64,000 nt of DNA from Gracilaria domingensis (Eukaryota; Rhodophyta; Florideophyceae; Gracilariales; Gracilariaceae): assembly GCA_022539475.1 (NCBI GenBank), contig VCMS01000049.1, forward strand, positions 186,001-250,000, in the 5' to 3' direction. Below are positions 23,106 through 34,563 of the stretch, piece after piece (positions within the stretch are counted from its first letter, which is position 1; the number at the start of each line of letters is the position of its first letter). The position numbers and the translations under genes were made by a program. The notes under the pieces were generated by a model that made no database searches, was not told where the DNA came from, and saw only the letters and a list, made by a program, of their open reading frames with translations.

Positions 23106-24160
23106 TGTGAAGTAGGACTGCTGTGATCTGCATTGATGTCGCCTTATGCGTTGTTCTACATTGTAATTATGCGTTGGCATTGCATACCTGTTCGTACAGC
23201 AGAGTGCCCAACGTGACTTGGCACACGTGGATTGCTCTAGTGCAACCACACGTGTGCTAAATCAGCCAATGAGCGCTTTCTGCACTCAGATGGTGCCTAC
23301 TATTCTACATGTAGGAGTAGCACTGCGTTAATATAGTAACTATTATGTTAGTATGCATTTCTGAGCCCACTAGAAGGGTTCAGAACTCTATATAAAGGGT
23401 CAACAAGAGGCCTGACGGTGTCTCGACCTAAGAAAACATTGCGTTCATCAACTTTATTATTGTATCAACCTTACCCAATACCTTGGGCAGTGCAGCTAAC
23501 TAAGTTATTACTGGGTCTAGTCCTCTGTGCCTTCCTAACATCTTTTGTATTTGCGCGTTTTGTGCGAGCACTGCTATACTCAACAGATAACCCAGTACCG
23601 GTCCAAGCGCCCTAGACGTGGACAGGAATCAAGTAGTGTGTACCAAAGGCGCTTCTGTCGTCAGTGAGCCCCACCGGAGCTTTGGCTCGGATAACGGTGT
23701 CGGTCGAGAGACCTGGTGCTACACGGACTTTGACGCTGGACGGGAAGCTGTCCGTTGGGTTTTCGTTGAGTTATGGGTAACGTCTTCTGCGAGAGGCTAG
23801 CTTGGGCATAGAGTGAAGGCTTATCTTCAGTTAGTAACTCTCCTTGGGACGTCTCGTAGGACATCTACAGGCTTGTCTCTGGACGCGCAGAGATAAGTTT
23901 GGCTGCAGAATTCGCGTGCAGTTTGTTATTGTCCGTCGTTCTTTTCCGTTTATCTGGTGGTTCTCTAACCATTAATTTGTCCTTGTTTTCTTCTTTGCCC
24001 TGGGATCTTCCCCTGAGCATACTAATTTTATTTTTTGGTGGATTGTGGACTAACGTTGGTCTTTTTCAGTGGCTGCTTGTTCTACCCTGACTCTCTTTCG
24101 GCTACGAGAGGCAAGTGTAAGGGTCTGTAAACAACCGCGTCGTTTACCACCAAAATGACG
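23106..24160 (+). repeat. gypsy left LTR
   Basis: Direct repeat of 29762-30818. A TATA box TATATAAA is at 23389-23396, so transcription would begin near 23420 and U3 is about 310 bp. An open frame of 65 codons after the TATA box (23418-23615, GTG start, one hydrophobic segment) has the same translation in both LTRs, but with no ATG it is probably not a gene. Confidence 0.88.
23389..23396 (+). promoter_or_regulatory. LTR TATA box
   Basis: TATATAAA in the left gypsy LTR, repeated at 30045-30052 in the right LTR. The placement about 285 bp into the LTR is normal for an RNA polymerase II LTR promoter. Confidence 0.65.
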
Positions 24161-25700
24161 TCCAGATGGTACTCTCGAGGAGGGTGCCAACCTAATAAAG
24201 CATCCTCCTCTACAGTTAATTTCGATGGTTTTTCCGTCGATGTGATAAAGTTCTTCTTCTTTTATGAGAATGTTGCAATGTATGGCAAAACTGAGGAGGA
24301 ACGTGCTCTTGGCCATCTTGGTTTTCTGGAATGCAAGGCATTCGATTTCTATTATGAGACGTATGCTGAAGATGGTTCTCTGGCTGCAGAAGCAAGAGAT
24401 TACAATGGAGTTAAGTCGTCGCTGATTGATCGCTTTGGTCCAAGTGAAGGACCTGAAGAGAAAATTCGCCGTGCAGTTTCTTCACGTTCAAATTATGCAG
24501 ATCTGCTCGGGTCGATGGAAGAGATGGACAGCTGTTTTGAGAAGGCTGGATTCAATTCTGAGGCCAAGTTCGGCCTTCTTCGTCAAGCGGTCATGGAATT
24601 TGTGGACTTAGCGCAGTTTGTAATGTTTCGTGGTGCTGAGGACTACAACTCTCTAAGAGAAGTTGTGAAATCATTTGTCTCCGGGAAGAAGACCCTAGGT
24701 TTATACGGAGCCCTTAATGCTCTTTCCCGGGCCAAGCACGTTCTACAGAAGTCAAAGTAGCAGACGCAGTCTTCGTCTGATTTCCTTGACGACAAAGTGA
24801 ACTAGTTATCTGACCAGCTTGTGCATTTCTCTCTGATGATGAAGAGGAGTCAGTCCTCTCAGTCGAGTAACCGTCAAGGTGGAGATCGTATTTGTTCGTA
24901 TTGCGGACAGCCAGGACATATTTCCATCAGATGTGAGTTGAACCCTCATCGTGACACTCGTTGCGTCTGGTGCGGTAAATTGGGCCATTCAGTGAATACA
25001 TGCTAAAAGAGACCATCCAATGATAACTGGCGTGAAGTGAAGTTTGAGAACCAGAGGAGTGAATCGCAGTCTGAAGAAAAGCTCAGGGTACAAGATTCCC
25101 CTCCACCTTCAGAACAGCATGAGAAAGAGAATCATGTCTCTGTCATCACGGAGCAAAAGCATGAAGACGACTTTGTGAATACAGCTAAGAGAGCTGCAGA
25201 TGGAACCCCACTTCCGAAGCAAGCTCGTACAGGAGAGCTCAGTGGAATTTTGCCGGTCATGTTCCCGAATACTGCCCAGTCTCAGAAGGACGGTAGTAGA
25301 GGTGTCCGTTCCGCACCGACCGAGAAGATCAAGACACGTAGGTCTGGAGTTCGAAAGAGTTCCTCGAGCAAAGTTAAGCTTCAGGAACACGTGGGCAAAT
25401 ACAATGTCTACGAAGAATTGGTCAATGCTCCTTCTGGTTTGACCTTTGGACAGTTACTTCGAGGATATGCTGACGAAGCGAAGAAGAGTATTCGCCGCCT
25501 CATTTCTGCTCGAAGGTCTACTAGGACCACGGCCAACGCAGATACAGATGTGAAGACCCGTCGCCTGAAAGTCGCTCAGGTTAAGATTTACGGCTTGGAT
25601 GCACAGGCGTTGCTCGATTCAGGTGCGGTTCCTAACATTATGTCTGCCAGTCTTGCAAGAGAAGCTTTCTGTCAAACCAGCGGTAACAGAGAAGAAGATC
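24155..25700 (+). pseudogene. gypsy gag with two zinc knuckles, nonsense-mutated
   Basis: Starts at ATG 24155. The N-terminal 200 residues are a helical retrotransposon-gag-like domain. One frame continues through stops TAG 24758, TAG 24803 and TAA 25004. Two zinc knuckles are visible near 24890-25003: CSYCGQPGHISIRC and CVWCGKLGHSVNTC, both of the CX2CX4HX4C type. A charged Ser/Glu/Lys-rich linker follows to the protease. The stops are compatible with single C-to-T changes in CAG or CAA codons. Confidence 0.85.
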
Positions 25701-28352
25701 ACCGTGGCTGATGGAAGTACTTCCGAATGTTTGGGTATTCTCAAAGAAGTCCCAGTGAAGTTTGCTTCAGTCGTAGTTCCCCTGGATTTCCTTGTCGTGA
25801 AAGGAACTCCATTTGAAGTTATCATTGGTTGCCCGTCTTTGGAAATGCTTCGAGCTTGTTTGGATCTTGGAACTCAGCAAGTGAAGATGAAACCTGATTG
25901 AAAGTCCATCACTCTTGGACTTGACTACGACAGAACAGGTCTAGAGCAGTACACCCCACTTTCTGGTACTGATAGTGAGTACTTCACTTCTGACTCCAGT
26001 CCAGTTCCACTCTCGTCTGACTCCGAATCTGATGACGAGGATGAATTGGTCTTAACGCACATGAAGAGTGACTATTTCCCAGAAGATTACACTTTGGATT
26101 TCAGTCGTACAGAGAGCCTTGTGATGATCACTGATTCCCCAGAACAGCCCCCTGAGTCTGATTATGAAGAAGACCAGCCTGATTCAGAAGGAGTGGAAGA
26201 AACCCTTTAGAATGGACCTGTCGTCCCTCTCGCTCCTGCCTCAGAAGTCCCGGATTATGCCCGTTCTGAGAGACGAGCAGAAGAGATTGTCTTTCGCGAC
26301 GCATTCACGAATGACGTGCACGCCCATGGACCAGATGAGACAGAAATTGCGTCCGAGGAATTAGCCCAGTTGGCATCCCAGCTTCAAGTTAATGCTGAGG
26401 CTGAGGAAGAAGATGATGCTGTCACAGATGAGAATCGACGATTCGAAGATGCAGAGGAAGACGATATTTCTTCTGGAGACTCAGCTTATTCGGAGCCTGT
26501 CGACCCGATATTGACAATTCCGATTAGAGATGATGTCATACTTCTCGACAGTAGTGGACCCGACCTGCCAGCAGGGTCGCTTAATCTTCGAGTTCATCGT
26601 CGTTTTCCACTGTTGCGCCCGGGAGATCCATTACCCCGAGAGGCGTCAGAGTTAACAGTCGGTGCGCGATTCACACTCGACATAGACAATGATTTGCAAC
26701 CATATCTTTTCCTTGACCCCGAAGGTCAAGAGCAGTGGCTTTTTCGCCCCGGTCCTAGTGATGCACCGTCCGACAGTCATAGTCAAGATCATCCACCGGA
26801 AGAGAATGAAGAGCTCCCTGAACTAGTTATGGATGATTCCGATGATGCTAATCCAACTGTGCCAATCGTTCCACCTGCCGATGATAACCAGTTTGACTCG
26901 GATTCTCCTGATGAGTCTCAGCAGATGGAGATCTTTGTTTGCGTTTTGGATGACCCTGCATCATCGCAGCCAAAAGAAGATGAGGTTGAGCAAGAGCATA
27001 ATCGTATTATTCTGGAACGTCTATCCCATCTCCCTGAGGACGTTCAGAAAGCTCTATTAGCTTCGCTAACTGATTTCGAAGTTGTTGCTTGGTCTCTGTA
27101 TGACCTCCGTCCGTCATATGTTTCAATTATGCATGAAATCTCGTTGGAAACAGATGTCCCGATTCATTCTCGAGTTCGGCGTCTCCCACCTAGGCATGAA
27201 GACGTTGTCAAGAAGGAGTTGAACAAGATGCTTTCTGCAGGGATTATCAGACCTAGCAACTCTCCGTGGTCTTTTCCAGTTGTCATTGCTACGAAGAAAG
27301 ATGGAAAGCCTCGCTTTTGCGTGGATTATCGTGCGTTGAACCGCGTGATGGCGCCAGATCGTTGGCCTTTGCCATACATGGAACCGATCTTCGACGATCT
27401 CCGTGGAGCCAAGTACTTCACCACTCTTGATTTATTCTACGGATATTGGCAGATCCGCAGGTCTGAGAAATGCAAGGAAATAACCACTTTTGTCTGTCGT
27501 CAAGGCTCATTTCAGTTTGAGGTTATGCCATCCGGTCTCACGAACGCGCCTGACACATTCCAGAGAATGAGGGACCCCATCCTCCGTCAAATCTCTTTTG
27601 CTAGAGTCTACATTGACGACGTGGTGATCTTTTTCAAGACTCTGGCCGAACACGTTGAACACCTCAGAGCTATTCTGGAGAAGATTTCGTCTCATGGACT
27701 GAAGTTGAGGATATCTAAGTGTTTCTTTGCCCAGCCGAAGATAAGCCTTCTGGGTCATATCGTAGACTTAAATGGTTTGTCTGTGGACGTGGAGAAAATC
27801 AAGAAGATCCAAGACGCTCTGGTTCCCACTACGACAACCGAGCTTCGCAGTTTCCTTGTGTTGGCTGGATACTATCGCCGATTCATCAGAAACTTTGCTG
27901 AATCCTCTGCCGTTGTCCATTCCGCGACCTCTCGAAACAAGAAGTTAGAGTTCACTGAGGAAATGAAGTCATCACTAGAAGAGTTGAAGAAGAAACTTAC
28001 GTCTACTTCGGTGTTGGCCGTCTCAGATTTCTCGAGTACGTTCCGTGTCCAAACCGATGCCTTCACTGTAGCAGTGGGAGCTGTTCTTGCTCAGAAGAAA
28101 GAAGATGGAATGTTCCACCCCATCCAGTATGCAAGCAGGACTTTGAACTCATCAGAGAAGAAATATTCTGTCTGCGAGAAAGAAGCTCTAGCAGTTATCT
28201 TCGCTTTGAAGAAGCTCAGAATCTATTTGCTCTCTTCTATCCCATTACAGTTGATGACCGATCACCAGGCATTGAAGCATGCGTTCTCGAAGAAAGATGT
28301 TCACGGTCGTCTTGCCAGAGGGTTAGATTTTCTCGCCGACTTTAAATTATAG
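25560..28352 (+). pseudogene. gypsy protease, RT and RNase H
   Basis: The aspartic protease begins ALLDSGAVPNIMS (about 25606), then the frame shifts near 25665 and continues as VTEKKITVADGS and IIGCPSLE. TGA 25899 and TAG 26208 interrupt an acidic linker. RT spans about 27150-27870 with KKDGKPRFCVDYRALN, FTTLDLFYGYWQI, FEVMPSGLTNAP and the catalytic YIDD near 27610. RNase H starts about 28040 with QTDAFTVAVGAVLAQKKEDG and has SRTLNSSEKKYSVCEKEALA, ending at TAG 28350 inside the conserved LQIIYRPG region, where Gln is expected. The RT and RNase H core motifs look intact apart from the stop. Confidence 0.9.
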
Positions 28353-29711
28353 ATCATCTATCGTCCTGGTGCTGTGAATCATGCCGCCGATTATCTCTCT
28401 CGTTATGCACTCGATCCGGAAGAAGCAGAGAACTCCATTGAAGAAGGTGATCTGGTTGCTTCGATTGGCTTCCCCGAATTTGAAGGCATCGAGCCCTACT
28501 ACGCTAGCATCGGCCGCTACCTTTGCAACTTGGAGATGGATGAGGAAGACCCGAAATTGCTCACTGCTGCGAAGCGTGCCGCGAAGCACTTTGTTGTCTG
28601 GAACGACCTCTTGTTCCGTAGGACAAAAGATGGAATTCGTCGGGTTCTCCCGATTCGTGACCGTGTTTCGTTGATTCGAATGTTCCATGATGAAGTCGGA
28701 CATTGGGATAAGAACGCCACAAGAAATTTCATAGTCGATCGCTTCTGGTGGCCGACCATTCGTGAAGATATTCACAAGTATGTTCAGAGTTGCGTAGAAT
28801 GCTAGTTGATGACCCCAGTAATCTCGTACCGAGCCGATCAGAGAGCTCCGCCGACAAACGTCTTTGACACGTTCTCAATAGACTTCGCCGGACCTCTTCC
28901 GACTAGTACTTCTGGAAATCGCTTTCTTCTAATTGGAGCGGAACATTTAACTGGTTGGCCTATCGCCCTTGCTACACCAGATTCTACCTCACAAGTTGTT
29001 CTCAATTTTGTGAAGAAAGAGATCATCCTTCCTTTTGGTCCGCCTCGTGTAATTGGGTCTGAAAACGCTACCTCTTTTCTGGCTAGTTCGATTAGAGAAC
29101 TCACGAAGAAATATGGAATTCAGCTGAAGCCGGTTCTCGCGTACGCTCCGATGTCGAATGGTAGAGCCGAAAGGATGGTTGGAACGATCAAACGCGCCAT
29201 TGCTAAGACTATCGTTGACAAAGGCTCAGAATGGGACGTGGCTTTAGATCAAGTCGTTTATGGCTACCGCCGCCGCAAATTGGTTGGTGGATTCTCTCCG
29301 TTTGAGTTAATGTACGGTACAGTCCCCCGCATGCACCCTACGGATCCAATCCCTTTGATTGTAGATGCCATGCTGTTCGAACGCCGTCTCGAGTTATTTG
29401 CTGTCCTTCCTCAGCGTGCTACGCGTGTTACGATGCAGCCTAGTCGCCAGGATGACTCAGAGCATGCTCATCGTTTCGATGTCGGAGATAAAGTCCTTGG
29501 CCCTGTTGGGAAAGCTCTGAACCGTACGGTGAAGTGGCCTCCTTTCCTATCGAAGTTCTATCAACCGTGCAAGGTGGTCAAAGCATCTCATCCCCGTTAT
29601 ACTCTGGTCTCTCGTGGAAACCGCTACTCCAGGAAGGCTTTTTATGCCCGTCGCCTCGTGCCGTCTCACCCCCGTCCGATGCATTTTAGGACGAATAGTG
29701 ATTCTCAGTAA
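28353..29711 (+). pseudogene. gypsy integrase
   Basis: Same frame as RT. The HHCC zinc domain is FHDEVGHWDKNATRNF ... CVEC (28680-28802), followed by TAG 28803, a position that usually holds Gln. The catalytic core has DTFSIDFAGPLP (first Asp, about 28880) and IGSENATSF (about 29050), where the second catalytic Asp appears as Glu, then NGRAERMVGTIK with the Glu (about 29165). The C-terminal part (FDVGDKVLGPVG, KFYQPCKVVKASHPRYTL) is a GPY/F-like or chromo-like tail. No separate env-like gene follows before the right LTR. Confidence 0.88.
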
Positions 29712-29761
29712 TTCGTTTCGAGTCGGTTGCCACGGCGTACCAACCGTTCAGTGGGTGAGTG

Positions 29762-30818
29762 TGTGAAGTGGGACTGCTGTGATCTGCATTGATGTCGGTT
29801 TATGCGTTGTTCTACATTGTAATTATGCGTTGGCATTGCATACCTGTTCGTACAGCAGAGTGCCCAACGTGACTTGGCACACGTGGATTGCTCTAGTGCA
29901 ACCACACGTGTGCTAAATCAGCCAATGAGCGCTCTCTGCACTCAGATGATGCCTACTATTCTACATGTAGGAGTAGCACTGCGTTAATATAGTAACTATT
30001 ATGTTAGTATGTATTTCTGAGCCCACTAGAAGGGTTCAGAACTCTATATAAAGGGTCAACAAGAGGCCTGACGGTGTCTCGACCTAAGAAAACATTGCGT
30101 TCATCAACTTTATTATTGTATCAACCTTACCCAATACCTTGGGCAGTGCAGCTAACTAAGTTATTACTGGGTCTAGTCCTCTGTGCCTTCCTAACATCTT
30201 TTGTATTTGCGCGTTTTGTGCGAGCACTGCTATACTCAACAGATAACCCAGTACCGGTCCAAGCGCCCTAGACGTGGACAGGAATCAATTAGTGTGTACC
30301 AAAGGCGCTTCTGTCGTCAGTGAGCCCCACCGGAGCTTTGGCTCGGATAACGGTGTCGGTCGAGAGACCTGGTGCTACACGGACTTTGGCGCTGGACGGG
30401 AAGCTGTCCGTTGGGTTTTCGTTGAGTTATGGGTAACGTCTTCTGCGAGAGGCTAGCTTGGGCATAGAGTGAAGGCTTATCTTCAGTTAGTAACTCTCCT
30501 TGGGACGTCTCGTAGGACGTCTACAGGCTTGTCTCTGGACGCGCAGAGATAAGTTTGGCTGCAGAATTCGCGTGCAGTTTGTTATTGTCCGTCGTTCTTT
30601 TCCGTTTATCTGGTGGTTCTCCAACCACTAGTTTGTCCTTGTTTTCTTCTTTGCCCTGGGATCTTCCCCTGAGCATACTAATTTTATTTTTTGGTGGATT
30701 GTGGACCAACGTTGGTCTTTTTTAGTGGCTGTTTGTTCTACCCTGACTCTCTATCCGCTACAAGAGGCAAGTGTAAGGGTCTGTAAACAACCGCGTCGTT
30801 TCCCAACACAATGACGTC
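29762..30818 (+). repeat. gypsy right LTR
   Basis: Partner of 23106-24160 with about 20 base differences by eye, most of them transitions. TATATAAA is at 30045-30052. It ends near ACACAATGACGTCTAGA, where similarity to the left copy stops. Confidence 0.88.
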
Positions 30819-30821
30819 TAG

Positions 30822-32480
30822 AAGCAGCGCTGCTTGAACCAAAATACCAGGTCACCGCCAGCGGCCAAAGATCTGCAATTTCTCACACTGCCGTTTCCGA
30901 TAAATTCTCTTCTTCGTCCCTCAAAAACCCAGCATTGATAAAGCACAGCAATAGCCAACATACCAATCTGCATAAATGCGGTTTTCATCAAGCGAAGCGC
31001 AGTGATAGAAAACGTTTTGTTCTGAATCACTCTGTTTTGCAGAGAACGAAACCCAGTGATGCACATCCACATGAATCCTCATTATCAGGATATATAATAA
31101 CAATTTTTGCAAGTTGTGCGTAGATAAATGGTTTGACGCCTCTACTCTGCTGTTTCTATAGACAACGAAATGTAGCTCTATCACTACGCTTTGCGCTTTT
31201 TAAAGTTGCGGGAGTAATCTATGCGCTGTGATGCAGCTGCCTCTAGATTATTGTGCTTCCCTTGAAGCAAAGCCGAATAGTGGAGCTGCATTTGCGAGAA
31301 TCTGATGGCGCCAGTGGGCAGCTAAGCTAGCTTTAGTTTGGCGCAGAACAGAAAATCCAACACTTCAGCTGCGAATGAGTCCGCAGGAACTCCATTAAGA
31401 AATTTATGGAATTGTTATGAAACTGATGACAAGTGCAGCACATGTCTTTGTTATAGAAGACGCTCTTCAAAGTGAGCATTTCGAAGCGATGTGGCTAAGC
31501 GAACTATATTGTGACGGAAAATGTAAGATCAGTGCGGCATGTACTGCTTTGTTTATCTGAATCATTTCGCTTAGCGCATTGATGAAGCTAGAAGTAGAAA
31601 GATACTATTATTTTGCAATAATGTGTATCTTTGCTCCATGTAAAGAGTGGTGCGATTACATGGTTCGATTATCGCAGAGACTAAAAGAAAAATATTTTCG
31701 TATCTGTTGCATAAAAACTTCCTTTCAAATTTGAAATAGTATCAACCTACTCGGAACCGTCAGCGGTATGAATAAGAGCTGCGGATTATGGTGTGAAATA
31801 AAATTGATGAACGTATTACAACAACTCTTTCATGTAAAGGGTAACGTATCTAGCGCTCGTTGGATTTGATGAAATCTGCATAGTAAAGAACAGTGAATTT
31901 TGCGCCAAGTAACCCATACAGCATTGCAAAAAATACTGTACTGTGCATCTGAAAGAGGGGGTCTTCCATTTGGAAGAGATGCTCTTCCAAATAAGTAGCC
32001 CAGAATTCCAGCCGAAACTCTGTTGTAGGGCCAAAAAGAGGATTGAGTTTTACTACGCATATCTTTGAAATTACTTTTATTAATTACGTAGTAATATGTT
32101 CGTTCAAAAGCTACGACAAAGAGATTCAAGATGCACATGATTTGAAACGAATCGAAAGAATAGGACAAGAGTAGTGCTTGGTTCAAAAGTGCCGTTTGAA
32201 CGATTTTTCGACCTATTCCATGTCCACCCGAAAAGGGTTAAGAATATTCCGGGAAAGGGAACTCTTCCTGAAAATCGAGGAGGATTTTCCTCGGCGGGAG
32301 TAACAACGCCGTCAAATTTGCTCCAGAATAAGGCCATTGTAAACTGTCAGCGTCTCTGAATTTGCTGTAAATGCTACTGAAATACTGCAATATTATTTGA
32401 CAAGAGCGCTTGACAGTCAAATCTAATTCTTATGCCATTTCCCGCTCTTCCCGGTACATAATGCAATAACGAGTTGTGGA
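30822..32480. other. no recognised gene
   Basis: I see no gene, RNA or well-bounded repeat here. Words shared with 22230-22500 (CTCTTCCA, TGGAAGAG at 31955-31995) hint at old repeat debris. Confidence 0.4.
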
Positions 32481-33190
32481 CGCCATTTTTCGTAAGCAAA
32501 CGGAACGGCGCGGGTGGTGACAAACCAAAGGAAAGCAAGACAACAAATGCTCGAGAGTACCAGCCTAAACGGCGAAAGATAATACGGTAGCTCAGCAATA
32601 AACGCGACAGCCGCACAACAGAACTGAAGCTACACGGCCTGTCTCAATGTTCACGTCGAGACCAGCAACTGACTACAGAGACGCAGGCCAAGTAGCTAGT
32701 AGATGCACCGCACAACCCAAGTTCGGGGGTAGAACAAGGGCGTCGGTACGATGGGAATCGTTGCAGTGTGCACAGGAGCCTAACGGAGGGCCACACACTA
32801 CAACTTCAAGGAGGAGGGCGGGAGACCGAGCCGCCCCTAGAGAGAAAGAAATAGGGAGGGGGAGTAGTTGATGGCGGGGAAGCACAGACCGTGCTAAAGG
32901 AAAGTGGGGATGCCAAAGGAGAGGGTCGACGACAGAGAGAGAGAGGGGTGAGAGAGGGTTGGGGGGTCGTCGTGAGAGGAGAAGTGGTCTGCCCCAGTCG
33001 AGTTGGCGGTGAGCGCTCGAATTCGAGGGTTTATATGTACAATTGCGATGCTTCGTATACCCTAAGTTGTAGCCTGATTATCTGCTTCCAACAAATACCA
33101 TAGCCTGCTCACCATATCCATAGTAGGGAGTGATGTCACTCTACGGTTCTTCATTATGTAGGTCGGTGGTTGGCCAGATTTCATCTGGCT
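32480..33190 (+). repeat. dispersed repeat R1, copy a
   Basis: Compact copy of R1. Landmarks shared with the other copies are GGACGCCATTTTT (32482), GCGCGGGTGGTGACAAACC, CTCGAGAGTACCAGCC, GGGAGACCGAGCCGCC, GGGTTTATAT and TATGTAG(G/A)TCGGTGGTTGGC near 33155. The reverse complement of 50330-51230 matches throughout. A purine-rich middle (32810-32970) is common to both. No coding function is evident. Confidence 0.7.
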
Positions 33191-33467
33191 ATTTAGGTTC
33201 TCAATTAGTTCTTCGGGTAATATCCGTCTTCCACATGATACCCTAGTATTGGTTCTACTCGCTTCGTTATGTTCATTTCTAACTGGTCATTGCTGATCTG
33301 GCCTGGGAGCGTCTGCCAGTTCTTCTGGTATTATCCATGTGGACTTGTTAACATGTTGTCTTTGCGGTTACCTCTTGTCGTATATCACATGTTAAAACAG
33401 ACCTTTCTTAACCTCGTCGTCAGACCTCCCAAATTCATCTTCGACTTCTTTCCCCATCATTGTTACA

Positions 33468-33872
33468 TTGTCCACCACGAAAGAAGTGCTAGCTACTGTT
33501 ACGGACGACGATACGGACCGTTCTGACGTTCCGGTTGCAAAATCGACATGCGTTTTTGAACATGAGGCTAAAGATATAACCGCAGATACAACCCAGTGTG
33601 AAGAGGACGCCGCGCTCGCCGACGAGGACGACGACGAAGAATGTACCGGAGCCCAGCTATTCGCGTGTGAGGAGGCTCTGTATGACTTTCTTTTCAAGCG
33701 TGGAGTGTCGATTGATGAGCTGAAGGAAAACCTTAGCGAGCTCCTCGAACTACTCGTGCGCGGTATTGGCGTTGGGCTGGCGCTTTCGGTGATGGCGCTG
33801 CGTTCTCCCTCCCGCGCACGTGCGCTCTATCTCGTTCGTGCCGCTCTCAAAGCGATGTTGTCGACTGTTTGA
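33468..33872 (+). other. unassigned open frame
   Basis: An open frame of about 134 codons with an acidic middle (EEDAALADEDDDEECTG) and a helical C-terminal part rich in Leu, Ala and Arg. It has no ATG near its start (only TTG at 33468), though the frame stays open upstream to about 33405, so it could only be an exon or a decayed fragment. I do not recognise it. Confidence 0.15.
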
Positions 33873-33949
33873 TACTCCCTCACCGTTTCGTACTCTTGCA
33901 TTAAACTTATTTTGGCCTTGTAATGGTTCTTACGGCGCGGCGCATGAAG

Positions 33950-34420
33950 TCAACTTCCCTCTGCGTTGTCGCGCCATAACGCCGCGACGCGTAACATGCT
34001 GCAGTTGCGTCGTCGCGCTCCGTCTGCGCGACGCGCAACACCCGGTTCTGCGCTGACGCGTGACAGCGGCAGAAAGCGCGATATCCTGTTTTTACGCCGT
34101 CGCGCCTTGCCGCGGCGCGACGCGAGCGTCATGCAGTTTCTGCGCCGCCGCATCTCGCCAAGACGCGATGCGCGTAGCATTTAGTTCCAACGCCATCGCG
34201 TTTTGGCGGCGCGACGCACGCATCATTCAGGTTTTGCGCCGTTGCGCCAACGCGGTGCGACGCGCTCATCATTCAGCTTCATCAATGTCGCGCCGCCGCT
34301 GCGCAACGCGTGCAGCAATAAGCTTCCGCTCCGGCGCGCCTCGGCGGCTCGACGCGCGCGACGTTCAGCTTCCGCGGCGTCGCTCGGCACCGCGACGCGC
34401 GTAGCGTGAGGCTGGGAAGC
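33950..34420. repeat. GC-rich CGCGACGCG array
   Basis: Imperfect, interspersed repeats of words such as CGCGACGCG, CGCCGCG and GTCGCGC. Open frames in it are by-products of base composition. A comparable but GCC/AAGCGC-based block lies at 49915-50280, also next to an R1 copy. Confidence 0.6.
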
Positions 34421-34429
34421 AGGAGGGGG

Positions 34430-34455
34430 AAAGTGCAGCTTCCACGCTGCACTTT
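34430..34455. other. perfect hairpin
   Basis: Inverted repeat AAAGTGCAGC / GCTGCACTTT with a 6-nt loop, immediately after the GC-rich array and 108 bp before the piggyBac end. Confidence 0.7.
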
Positions 34456-34563
34456 TCTTATTTTCTTGGCGAGATATGGAAAAAGTCCTGGAGGGGGTGT
34501 CTTGGCAAGTTTCAAGACAAAAAGAATCCTTTTGGGGGTGTCCCAAGGACGGCGGGTCACTCC

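Larger units (their letters stand above)
23106..30820 (+). mobile_element. Ty3/gypsy LTR retrotransposon
   Basis: A 7.7-kb element with LTRs of about 1.05 kb (23106-24160 and 29762-30818). Internal order is gag, protease, RT, RNase H, integrase, which is the Ty3/gypsy order. The LTRs start TGTGAAGT and differ at roughly 20 positions by eye. LTR similarity extends a few bases beyond the gag start codon, so the exact LTR end is uncertain, and I did not recognise a target duplication. Seven in-frame stops and one frameshift disable it. Confidence 0.93.

Noticed and set aside
24758..28805. Alternative genetic code with TAG/TAA read as Gln
   Set aside because: Long intact genes here (peroxidase 560 codons, LINE ORF2 1000 codons, transposase 687 codons) contain no internal TAG or TAA, and TAA/TAG close several of them. 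The stops are confined to decayed elements.
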